Shown piece after piece: positions 17,453 through 26,200 of a DNA stretch of 64,000 bases. This DNA is from Streptomyces katrae (lineage in GTDB: Bacteria; Actinomycetota; Actinomycetes; Streptomycetales; Streptomycetaceae). The notes under the pieces were generated by a model that saw only the letters and a program-made list of their open reading frames with translations, made no database searches and was not told the origin of the DNA. Made by a program: the position numbers and the translations under genes. Positions within the stretch are counted from its first letter, which is position 1; each line of letters begins with the position of its first letter. The stretch is taken from NCBI RefSeq assembly GCF_002028425.1, contig NZ_CP020042.1:4377560-4441559 (forward strand), in the 5' to 3' direction.

Positions 17453-19561
17453 ATGTTCACGTCCCGCTCCAGGTCCGCGTTCCCCCTCACCTCCTCCGCC
17501 ACCTCCGCCACCTCCGCCGTCTCCATCGCCGCCTCCACGTACCAGTCCCCTTCCGGCGGCAGGAGAGCCCGGCGCCGCAACGCCGTCGCGGTCGCCGCCG
17601 CCGGTCTGGCGCTCGTCCTGACCCTGCCCGCCACCGCCCTCGGCGCACCGGGCGACCTCGATCCGGCCTTCGACGGAGACGGCAAAGTCGTCACCGACTT
17701 CGGGGGCGGCGGCTACGACGAGAGCCGCGGCATGGTGATCCAGGCGGACGGCAAGATCGTCACCGTCGGCACCACCGTCCCCGCGGCCGGTGGCGCCTCC
17801 GACTTCGCGCTGGCCCGCTACAACCCCGACGGCAGCCTCGACCCCACCTTCAACGGCGACGGCGACAACGACGGCAAGATCCAGACCGATCTGCGCGGCG
17901 GCGACGACGTGGCCGACGCGGTGGCGGTCCAGCCGGACGGAAAGCTCGTCGTGGCCGGTTACAGCGCGGATCCCGACGTCACCGGGTCGTTCACCGTCGC
18001 CCGTTTCAACCCCGACGGCAGCCTCGACACGAGCTTCGACGGCGACGGCTTCACCTTCACCGACTTCGGCACCACGGGCCCCCAGGAGGCCTTCGGGATC
18101 GCGATCCAGCCCGGCGGCGCCATCGTGGCCGCGGGCGAGAGCGGCACCGACGTCGCCCTGGCCCGCTACAACCCCGCCGACGGCAGCCTGGACACCACCT
18201 TCGACGGCGACGGCAAGGTGACCACCGGCTTCGCCGGCGGCTCCGCGAGCGCGTACGACGTGACGCTCCAGTCCGACAACAAGATCGTCATCGCGGGCCG
18301 CTCAGGCTACAACTACCCCTCCAACGACTCCGACTTCGCCCTCGCCCGCTACAACCCGGACGGCAGCCTGGACACCGCCTTCGACGGAGACGGCAGGGTC
18401 ACCACCGGCTTCACCGGCCCCGACGTCGCGAGCGGGGTCAAGGTCCAGCCCGACGGCAAGATCGTCACGGCGGGCCGCGCCGCCTTCGACTTCGCGCTCG
18501 CCCGGTACAACCCGGACGGCAGCCTGGACACGGCCTTCGACGGCGACGGCAAGGTCACCACCGACTTCGGCGCCAACACCCTGGACGGAGCCGCCGACCT
18601 GGCCCTCCAGTCCGACGGCAAGATCGTCGCCGCCGGCATCAGCCAGGCCGACTTCGGCGTGGCCCGCTACACCACCAACGGCTCCCTCGACACCGGATTC
18701 GGTACCGGCGGCAAGGTCCACACCGACGTCTCCTCCGGCTACTTCGACACCGCCAACGCGGTGGCCCTGCAGTCCGACGGGAAGATCGTCGTCTCAGGCA
18801 ACACCGGCGACGACCGGGGCCTCGTCCGCTACCAGGTGACCACTCCGCCGCCCCCGCCCGGCGTGGATCTCGCCGTCACCAAGACCGGCCCCGCCTCCGT
18901 CAGCATCGGCGACCAGGCCACGTACACCGTGACGGTGACCAACACGAGCACGACCACCACGGCCACCGGCGTCACCCTGGCCGACACCCTCACCGGCCCC
19001 GGATCGCTCGTGTCCGCCACCCCCGCCCAGGGCACCTGCACCCTCGCCGCCACCACCGCCAACTGCACCGTCGGCACCCTTTCCCCCGGCGCCCGGACCA
19101 CGGTCACGTTCGTCGCCGAACCCCGCGCCACCGGCACCCTCTCGGACAAGGCCACCGCCTCCGCCACGCAGACCGACCCAGCGACCGCCAACAACACGGC
19201 GACGGCCACCAGCACCGTCAACAACGCCCACGGCTGCACGATCATTGGCACCAGCGGCGCCGACACCCTCACCGGCGGCTTCGGCAACGACGTCATCTGC
19301 GCCCTCAGCGGCAACGACACCGTCCGGGCCGGCTACGGCAACGACACCGTCTACGCCGGCCCCGGCAACGACAACGTCGACGGCGGCTTCGGCAACGACG
19401 TGCTCTTCGGCGGTACCGGCAACGACACCCTGACCGGGTACTACGGCGACGACCGCCTCGACACCGTCGACGGCGTCTTCGGCAACGACTCCGCCGACGG
19501 CGGCTTCAACACCGACACCTGCACCACCGACCCGGGCGACACCCGCATCAGCTGCCCCTGA
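17453..19561 (+). CDS. secreted delta-60 repeat / DUF11 / RTX-like calcium-binding protein
   Basis: 702 aa from ATG 17453 behind AAGGG. A Sec-type signal lies at about residues 41-66 (RRRNAVAV then a hydrophobic run ending ATALGA). Residues about 68-460 hold some seven delta-60 repeats with cores like RYNPDGSLDTTFDGDGKV, predicted to form a beta-propeller. About 465-590 is a DUF11 domain (VDLAVTKTGPASVSIGDQA). The end (about 595-700) has RTX-like nonapeptides (GGFGNDV, GYGNDTV, GPGNDNV) that normally bind calcium. No anchor is visible, so it is probably released or wall-attached. Function unknown; adhesion is possible. Confidence 0.85.
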   Translation: MFTSRSRSAFPLTSSATSATSAVSIAASTYQSPSGGRRARRRNAVAVAAAGLALVLTLPATALGAPGDLDPAFDGDGKVVTDFGGGGYDESRGMVIQADGKIVTVGTTVPAAGGASDFALARYNPDGSLDPTFNGDGDNDGKIQTDLRGGDDVADAVAVQPDGKLVVAGYSADPDVTGSFTVARFNPDGSLDTSFDGDGFTFTDFGTTGPQEAFGIAIQPGGAIVAAGESGTDVALARYNPADGSLDTTFDGDGKVTTGFAGGSASAYDVTLQSDNKIVIAGRSGYNYPSNDSDFALARYNPDGSLDTAFDGDGRVTTGFTGPDVASGVKVQPDGKIVTAGRAAFDFALARYNPDGSLDTAFDGDGKVTTDFGANTLDGAADLALQSDGKIVAAGISQADFGVARYTTNGSLDTGFGTGGKVHTDVSSGYFDTANAVALQSDGKIVVSGNTGDDRGLVRYQVTTPPPPPGVDLAVTKTGPASVSIGDQATYTVTVTNTSTTTTATGVTLADTLTGPGSLVSATPAQGTCTLAATTANCTVGTLSPGARTTVTFVAEPRATGTLSDKATASATQTDPATANNTATATSTVNNAHGCTIIGTSGADTLTGGFGNDVICALSGNDTVRAGYGNDTVYAGPGNDNVDGGFGNDVLFGGTGNDTLTGYYGDDRLDTVDGVFGNDSADGGFNTDTCTTDPGDTRISCP

Positions 19562-19625
19562 CACCCGCGACGCCCTGACACCCGCGACGCCCTGACACCC
19601 GCGACGCCGCTGACATCCGCGACGC
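19557..19625. repeat. 17-bp tandem repeats spanning the stop codon
   Basis: Three perfect copies of CCTGACACCCGCGACGC (19557-19573, 19574-19590, 19591-19607) are followed by an imperfect fourth copy to 19625. The first includes the TGA of the delta-60 gene. It is a minisatellite, likely grown by slippage. Confidence 0.85.
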
Positions 19626-19634
19626 CCCTGACAC

Positions 19635-19672
19635 CGACGCCCCCGGCGGCACCGACGCCGCCGGGGGCGTCG
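19635..19672. terminator. bidirectional terminator hairpin
   Basis: CGACGCCCCCGGCGGC (19635-19650) pairs perfectly with GCCGCCGGGGGCGTCG (19657-19672) over a six-base loop, between convergent genes ending at 19561 and 19680. Confidence 0.85.
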
Positions 19673-19679
19673 CGTTCGC

Positions 19680-20612
19680 TCATCCGGAGACGGACAGCAC
19701 GATCTTCCCGGTCGTCCGCCCGCTGTCACTCAACTCATGTGCCTTCCCGGCCAGTTCCAGCGGCAGCACGGTGTCGATCTCGGGCCGCAGCAGCCCGGCC
19801 TGCGCCAGCGAGGCGATCTCGCGCATCCCCGCCTGGTCCGCCTCCACCGCCATGAACGCCGCCCGCACCCCCAGCGGCCGCGCCGCCTCCGCCAGCCGGG
19901 CCTCGGCCGGAGAAGCGAGGGAGACCACGATCCCGCCGTGCCGCAGGGCCCGCAGCGAGCGCGGCCCGTACTCCCCGCCGATGGCGTCGAGCACGACGTC
20001 CACCGGTTCGACGGCGCTCTCGAAGGCGACCGCGGTGTAGTCGACCACCTCGTCCGCGCCCAGCCCGCGCAGGAACGCGTGCTTGGCGGCCCGGGCGGTG
20101 CCGACGACGTACGCGCCGCGCGCCTTGGCGATCTGCACGGCGAGGTGTCCGACCCCGCCCGCGGCCGCGTGGACCAGCACCCGCTGCCCCGGGCGCAGCC
20201 CGGCGGTGTCCACCAGGGCCTGCCAGGCGGTGAGCGCGGCCAGCGGCAGTGCGGCGGCCTGTACGTGGCTCAGCGCGGCGGGCTTGCGGACGAGGTGCCG
20301 GGCGGGGGAGGTGACGTACTCCGCGTACGTGCCCGCCGGGACGGGGTGGCGTGGCATCCCGAACACCTCGTCGCCGGGGGCCAGGGTGGTGACGCCGAGG
20401 CCGACCGCCTCGACCACGCCCGACACGTCCCAGCCGAGCCGGACCACCTCGCCGGCCAGGCCGCCGGTGGCCCGGTGCCAGGAGTCCGTCGGGTTCACCC
20501 CGGCCGCGTGCACCCGTACCAGCACCTCGGCCGGCCCGGGCTCGGGCCGCTCCACCTCGGCGACCTCCAGCACCTCGGGCCCGCCGAACCCGTCCTGAAC
20601 CACTGCGCGCAT
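19680..20612 (-). CDS. NADP-dependent oxidoreductase, quinone oxidoreductase-like MDR family
   Basis: 310 aa, ATG at 20612 with GAGGAC upstream. N-terminal GroES-like fold (MRAVVQDGFGGPEVLEV, VRVHAAGVNPTDSW) and Rossmann domain with VLVHAAAGGVGHLAVQIAKA. There are no structural or catalytic zinc cysteines, which places it with quinone reductase/zeta-crystallin enzymes. It probably reduces quinones or enones with NADPH. It is divergent from the GlxA-type regulator, and the palindrome in between suggests that regulator controls it. Confidence 0.9.
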   Translation of the reverse strand: MRAVVQDGFGGPEVLEVAEVERPEPGPAEVLVRVHAAGVNPTDSWHRATGGLAGEVVRLGWDVSGVVEAVGLGVTTLAPGDEVFGMPRHPVPAGTYAEYVTSPARHLVRKPAALSHVQAAALPLAALTAWQALVDTAGLRPGQRVLVHAAAGGVGHLAVQIAKARGAYVVGTARAAKHAFLRGLGADEVVDYTAVAFESAVEPVDVVLDAIGGEYGPRSLRALRHGGIVVSLASPAEARLAEAARPLGVRAAFMAVEADQAGMREIASLAQAGLLRPEIDTVLPLELAGKAHELSDSGRTTGKIVLSVSG

Positions 20613-20690
20613 GTCCTCACCCCGTTGTCCGCGGGGCCCCGGCGGCCCCGTCCGGAACCAAGGTTTTCGCAGGCCGCTCACCGGAACGAG

Positions 20691-20725
20691 TGGCAAGAAT
20701 GCCAGCATCTGCAAAGATCTTGCCA
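20691..20725. promoter_or_regulatory. inverted repeat TGGCAAGA-n19-TCTTGCCA overlapping a start codon
   Basis: TGGCAAGA (20691-20698) and TCTTGCCA (20718-20725) are perfect inverted repeats. The second ends on the A of the GlxA-type gene's ATG. In a divergent promoter of an AraC-family gene this is a natural autoregulatory operator. A GCAAAGATC half-site lies between the arms. Confidence 0.5.
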
Positions 20726-21744
20726 TGCCGCCGCAGCTCCCTCCCGTCGCCTCCGCCCCTCCCCACCGCGTGGTCGTCCTGGCCCTGGAGGGCGTCTACC
20801 CCTTCGAACTGAGCATCCCGGTCCGCATCTTCGGCACCGCCCAGGACGCCACGGGCGCGCCCCTGTACGAGGTGATCACCTGCGGCCTGGACAGTGCCGG
20901 CGGCCAGGTGACGACGAGCGCCGACTTCGCCATCGCCGTCTCCCACGGCACCGAGGCCCTCCGCACGGCCGACACCCTGGTCATCCCGCCGTTCACCTGC
21001 GGCCCGGACGGCCCCGGCGGCGGAGCGTGGCTGCCCGCCGAACTGGCCGACGCCCTCGCCCTGCTCCCGGCGCACGCCCGCATCGTCTCGATCTGCACGG
21101 CCTCCTACGTCCTCGCGGCCGCGGGCCTGCTCGACGGGCGCCGCGCCACCACGCACTGGAACGAGGCGGAGCACTTCCAGCGGGCCTTCCCCCGGATCCA
21201 GGTCGACGAGAACGTCCTCTTCGTCGACGACGGCCGGATCCTGACGGCTGCCGGGGTGGCCGCGGGAGTGGACCTGTGCCTGCACCTGCTGCGCCGCGAC
21301 CACGGCAGCGAGGTGGCCAACCGGGTGGCCCGGCTGTGCGTGGTCCCGCCGTGGCGGGAGGGCGGGCAGGCCCAGTACATCGAACGCCCGATGCCGGAGC
21401 CGGAGGCGGCGACGACCGCCGCCACCAGGTCCTGGGCCCTGCAACACCTCCACCGGCCCCTCCCCCTCAAGGAGTTGGCGGAGCACGCCCGGATGAGCGT
21501 ACGGACCTTCTGCCGCCGCTTCGTGGAGGAGGTCGGCATGCCGCCGGGCCAGTGGCTGGCACAGCGGCGCGTCGACCACGCCCGCCGCCTGCTGGAGACG
21601 ACGGACCTCCCGGTCGACCGCGTGGCGGCCCAGTCGGGCTTCGGCACGCCGTCCGCCTTCCGCCACCACCTGACCACCACCCTCGGCATCTCCCCGACGG
21701 CGTACCGCCGGGCCTTCAGATCCGGCACGAGGGAAGCGGCCTGA
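20725..21744 (+). CDS. GlxA-type AraC family regulator with DJ-1/PfpI domain
   Basis: 339 aa. Residues about 14-190 are the DJ-1/PfpI amidotransferase-like sensor domain (VVVLALEGVYPFELSIPVRIF; SICTASYVLAAAGLLDGRRATTHW, where Cys sits at the nucleophile elbow). Residues about 235-330 hold two HTH motifs of AraC type (LKELAEHARMSVRTFCRRF and RVAAQSGFGTPSAFRHHL). It likely regulates the divergent oxidoreductase and itself in response to a small molecule. No ligand can be named. Confidence 0.9.
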   Translation: MPPQLPPVASAPPHRVVVLALEGVYPFELSIPVRIFGTAQDATGAPLYEVITCGLDSAGGQVTTSADFAIAVSHGTEALRTADTLVIPPFTCGPDGPGGGAWLPAELADALALLPAHARIVSICTASYVLAAAGLLDGRRATTHWNEAEHFQRAFPRIQVDENVLFVDDGRILTAAGVAAGVDLCLHLLRRDHGSEVANRVARLCVVPPWREGGQAQYIERPMPEPEAATTAATRSWALQHLHRPLPLKELAEHARMSVRTFCRRFVEEVGMPPGQWLAQRRVDHARRLLETTDLPVDRVAAQSGFGTPSAFRHHLTTTLGISPTAYRRAFRSGTREAA

Positions 21745-21755
21745 CCCTCGGCCCC

Positions 21756-22820
21756 TCAGCCGGCGGCTGCCTCACCCCAGCGGTTGAGGGTCTCCGTCCC
21801 GGTGTCATAGGTCAGCCAGGTGCCGTCGCCGAGGGGCCGCACGTACCCGGCCACGGGGCCGTCGGGGTAGGCGACCCGTCCGCGTATCCCCAGGGTGTGG
21901 GCGTCGAGCAGCCAGTGCCCCGCCCGCTCGGCGTCCTCCTCGTCGCCGTCCTCGCCCGCCGCGGCGATGACGGTGCCGGCGTCCACGAATCCGCAGCCGT
22001 AGTCCCAGAACCCAGGCTCCTCGTCCTCCGCGCCGGACTCCGGCTCCGCCGTCGCGAGGGTGTCGCCGTCCAGGGCGTGCAGGCGCAGGTCCGAGCCGTA
22101 GTGCTCGATGGTGAGGAAGCCGCGGTGGCCGGGGTGGACGTCGGCCAGGATCCGGTCCATGGTCTCGTTCAGGTCCCAGGCGGTCAGCTTCTCGCCGTCC
22201 CACCGCGCCCAGTACAGCAGGATGCCGTCCTGGCCCATGCCGATGGACAGGCCCATGTGGATCCCGTCCGGGTGGGAGACGTGGTTCGAGCCGGCCGCCG
22301 CGCTGTCCTCCAGCGGCAGCCGGGCCAGTTCCCGCCCGTCGGCGGCGTCCAGGACGACCCAGTACTCCCGCTCCTCGTGCACGACGTGCGCCCAGACGAA
22401 CCGGCCGTCGTCCGAGACCCGGCACGACCCGTGCTCCAGCCCCCGGCACACCTCCTGCTCGTCCCCGCTGTGCGCGTGACCCACCTCGGGCCCCCAGCAC
22501 CCGTGCCGGTACTCCCAGAGCACGTCCCCGCCCACCCCGACGGCCCGCACGGCCCGCTGCCCGGAGAATACGGCGAACCCCCCGTCGGGACTCACGGAGT
22601 CGACCCCCCGGTCCCACCCCGGCCAAGGCGCCGGAAAGACGGCGACCGGCGCCAACTCCCCGCCCAACAGCTCGTCAAGGTCGTAGACCTCCACCTCCTC
22701 CCCGTTCCGCATCAAGGCCCGCCGAGCCCCACCACCCCGCCCCTCGAACCCGAACCCATCAACAAGCCCGCCCCCACCCACCAGCCCGACCGAGCCCCGC
22801 AACACCGCATTGATCGCCAT
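21756..22820 (-). CDS. hypothetical protein, beta-propeller-like
   Basis: 354 aa, ATG at 22820. It has no domain I can name. Repeated pattern of short strands ending in aromatic-acidic turns (DSVSPDGGFAVFSG, CRVSDDGRFVWAHVV, VVLDAADGRELARLPL, LHALDGDTLATAEP, LLDAHTLGIRGRVAYP) suggests a WD40/PQQ-like propeller. No signal peptide. It lies downstream of the Rhs toxin and putative immunity genes on the same strand (51-bp gap), so it could belong to that unit, perhaps as an accessory or second immunity protein. This link is inference. Confidence 0.75.
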   Translation of the reverse strand: MAINAVLRGSVGLVGGGGLVDGFGFEGRGGGARRALMRNGEEVEVYDLDELLGGELAPVAVFPAPWPGWDRGVDSVSPDGGFAVFSGQRAVRAVGVGGDVLWEYRHGCWGPEVGHAHSGDEQEVCRGLEHGSCRVSDDGRFVWAHVVHEEREYWVVLDAADGRELARLPLEDSAAAGSNHVSHPDGIHMGLSIGMGQDGILLYWARWDGEKLTAWDLNETMDRILADVHPGHRGFLTIEHYGSDLRLHALDGDTLATAEPESGAEDEEPGFWDYGCGFVDAGTVIAAAGEDGDEEDAERAGHWLLDAHTLGIRGRVAYPDGPVAGYVRPLGDGTWLTYDTGTETLNRWGEAAAG

Positions 22821-22871
22821 ACCCCGACGCTAACGGCCCCCTCTGACACCCCCCGTCCGGGCCGCAGGGTC

Positions 22872-23216
22872 TCAGCAGATCAGGGTCCGCTCCGAGACGG
22901 ACACGTACGGGAAGACCTGGACCTCAAGGCTCCCTGTGGTGTCCTCCGTACTGAACTCCACAACGAGCTTGGAGGATTCGGCACTGTCCGCGATACGGAG
23001 GACCGTCGCCCCCTCGCGGAAGGTGCTGAAAACCCCCTTTCCGGGAACTGGGCACCAGGAGACCGCCACGGATCGACCGATGACGTCGTAGGAGACTCCC
23101 AGCTCGCCGTCGACGACTTCGGAGAAGTCGAGCCTGTACTGGTACTCCCCGACGAGCATCGTCTCGATTCCGAAGGTATTGACGAACTCCTGGCTCTCTG
23201 GGGTGACGAAAGGCAT
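22872..23216 (-). CDS. small orphan protein, candidate immunity to the Rhs toxin
   Basis: 114 aa, ATG at 23216, 52 bases after the Rhs stop on the same strand. It is acidic (FSEVVDGELG, ADSAESSKLVVEFSTEDTT) with no signal or membrane segment. Position right behind the C-terminal toxin tip, small size, acidity and codon use that is less GC-biased than its neighbours all fit a cytosolic immunity protein. No family is recognised. Confidence 0.7.
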   Translation of the reverse strand: MPFVTPESQEFVNTFGIETMLVGEYQYRLDFSEVVDGELGVSYDVIGRSVAVSWCPVPGKGVFSTFREGATVLRIADSAESSKLVVEFSTEDTTGSLEVQVFPYVSVSERTLIC

Positions 23217-23268
23217 GTGAACTCCGGTGTGACCAGTGGGGAGACTCGAGCAAATCGGGCGATTGGCT

Positions 23269-26200
23269 CTAATTAATCACGTTCCACCATTTCCCTCCCT
23301 TGAATATCACCGTGGTGAGCCGTTTGCTTCCGTCCGGCAGCAGTTGCCACATCGCGTCGGCCTCCCGCATGCCCCATCGGCCTGTGATGACGGAGTGTGT
23401 TCTGCCGAAAGTGCCCCACTGATCCGTGTAGACGTCTTCGAACCCGTTCTTGGTCGCGTCTTGAAGGTGCTGGCGGACGTATTCGCGAGAGGCTGGAGTG
23501 TCTTCGAAACCGATGCTTCGCAACTGTGCCGCGTTCTGCTTGGCTCGTGCCGTGTTGTGTGGATCGGCCTTGATGTCTTTGTCGAAAAGATAGTCGAGCT
23601 TTCCGTCGGACACTTCGGGACAACCCTCGGGCGCCAGACCGAGCGGGTCGGACCAGGTGTGGGGGTTGGTGACGTAGGCGCTGGGAATGGGCGCCGGGGC
23701 CAGGCCCAATGGGTCCGGGGAGAGGTAGCGGGCTGTTTCGGGGTCGTAGGTGCGGAAGTAGTTGTGGTGGAGGCCGGATTCCGGGTCGTAGTACTGGCCC
23801 GGGAAGCGGAGTGGGGTGTAGGCCGTCGCCGTGCGGTTCCAGGTTGTGGTGCCCCACAGGGTGGTGCGGGTGTGCCACGCCGTGGTGCCGTCCTCGGCCA
23901 CCAGGTGGGTGGGGGTGCCGATCAGGTCGGTGACGATCGAGAAGAAGCGGTCGTCGATCTCCGGCTGGTCGATGCGTTCCGTCTGGGTGACGGGGTGCAG
24001 GCCCTGGTGGGTCCAGGTCAGGGTGACCTGGCCGGTGGTCTCCTCGCAGAGGGTCGTGCCGTCCCAGGTGAAGAGGGTTTCCTCCGCGACCTCGCCGGAG
24101 GAGGCAAGGCGTTGTTTGGACGTGCGGCGGCCCAGGGGGTCGTAGGTGTAGCGCCAGCGGGTGCCGTCGGGAGTGATGACGGCCGTCAGCCGGTCCTCCG
24201 CGTTCCACTCGTAGCGCCAGGTGTCCGGCTTGCGGGAGAGGCGGGTCTTCTGGCGGAGGGTGATGCGGCCCAGTGCGTCGTGTTCGTAGCGGACCGAGCC
24301 GGCGTGGGTGATGCGGGTGCCGGTGTAGGAGCGGTCGCCCTGGGCTTCCGTGCCGGGGTGGTGGGCCGGCCAGGAGGCGCTGGTCTGGTTGCCCGCCTCG
24401 TCGTACGCGTAGCGCTCCGACCAGTTCGCGGCCTCCACGGCCGTGACGCGGGCCGCCGCGTCCAGGGTGAAGGTGCGGGGGCCGGTGAGGGAGTCGTCGA
24501 TGCCGGTCAGGTAGCCGTCGGCGCGGTAGCTGTAGCCGCGCCGCTGGAGGGTCCGGCCGTCCTCGCCGATGACGGACTGGGCGGTGCGGCGGCCCGTCAC
24601 GTCGTACTCGTGGGTGAGGGAGAGGGACCGGCCCAGTGTGCGGGTCAGCTCCTGGCCCGCCGCGTCGCGCTCGAAGGTGAGGGTGCGGCCCGCCGTGGTG
24701 AGGGAGGCGCGGCGGCCCGCGGCGTCGTATGTCCAATGGGACGTGGAGCCGGCCGGGGTCGTGCGGGTGGTGCGGCGGCCAAGGGCGTCGTGGCCGTACG
24801 TGAGGGTGCGGCCGTTCACCGTCTCCGACAGGAGGCGGCCCGTGGTGGCGTCGCGGAGCCAGGTGGCGGTGGACTCGGGTGAGGTGGCCGCCGCCAGGGC
24901 GTCGAAGGCGTCGTACGCGTACGTGGTGACCAGGCCCGCCGCGTTCTTGAGGATCGGCTGGCCGAGTGCGTTGTGGGCGTAGGTGGTCGTCTCACCGAGG
25001 GCGTTGGTGCGGCAGGTCAGGCGGCCCGACGCGTCGTACGCGTACGTGAGCGTGCGGGCGTCGAAGTCCGTTTCCGAGGCGAGTCGGCCGGCCGGGTCGT
25101 AGGTGTAGTGCCATGTGAGGCCCTGGGGGTTGGTGACACTGGTGAGGCGGAGCTGGGTGTCGTGGGTGAAGGTGTGGCGGGTGCCGTCGGGGCCCGTGCG
25201 GGCCGTGAGGAGGTCGAAGTCGCCGTATTCGGAGACCGTGACGCCGCCGATCTCGTCCGTGTGGGTCAGGCAGTTGCCCTCGCCGTCGTAGGTCCAGGAC
25301 TCCTGCGTGCCGTCGGGGTGCGCACGGCGCAGGAGGCGGCCCTCGACGCTCCAGGTGAGACGGGTGGTGCGGCCCAGGGGGTCGGTGACGCGGACCGGGC
25401 GGCCGAACGCGTCGCGCTCGTAGCTGGTCGTGCCGCCCAGAGGGTCGGTGACCGAGAGGGGCAGGCCGGCCGCGTCGCAGCGGACGGTGGTCGTGTGGCC
25501 GAGGGCGTCCGTGATCGATGACGGATGGTTGCGGGCGTCGTAGGTGAAGCGGGTGACCGTGCCGTCCGGGGCGGTCGTCGAGGTGCGGTTGCCGGCGGCG
25601 TCGTACGTGGTGAGGAAGGTGAGCCCGTCCGGCCGGGTCACCTTCACAGGCAGTCCCAGGGCGTTGTACTCCGCCCGCGTCTCGCGACCGTCCGGCCGGA
25701 CGACGCCGGTCCGCCGGCCGTCCTCGTCGTAGGTGAAACGGGTCGTGTGCCCGAGGGGGTCCGTGCGGGTCAGGAGGCGGTTGTGGCCGTCGTACGTGAA
25801 CTGCGTCGTCGCGCCGGTGGGGTCGGTCTCCGCCGTGATCCGGGCCCGGTCGTCGACCAGGAAGCGGGTGGTGTGGCCGAGGGAGTCGGTGAGGGTGGTG
25901 CGGCCCGGCTCGTACGCGAACCGGACGTCGAGGTGGCCGTTGGTGCCCGACTGGGCGACGCAGCGGTGCTGCTTGTCGTAGACGTACGTGAAGTGCCGGT
26001 CGTTGGTGTCGGTCCAGGAGGTGATCCGGCCGAGGTCGTCGTAGCCGAAACGCAGGGGGCGGCCGGAGGAGTTGGTGACCGAGGTGAGGTGGCCGTCGGT
26101 GTAGCCGTACCGGAGGACCTCCGTGCCGTCGCCGAGGGACAGGGAGGTGATCCGGCCCCCGGAGGAGCTCAGGCGCAGCTCGTACCCGCCGCTGTGCGTG

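Noticed and set aside
19557..19625. CRISPR-like array
   Set aside because: The units are contiguous 17-mers without spacers.
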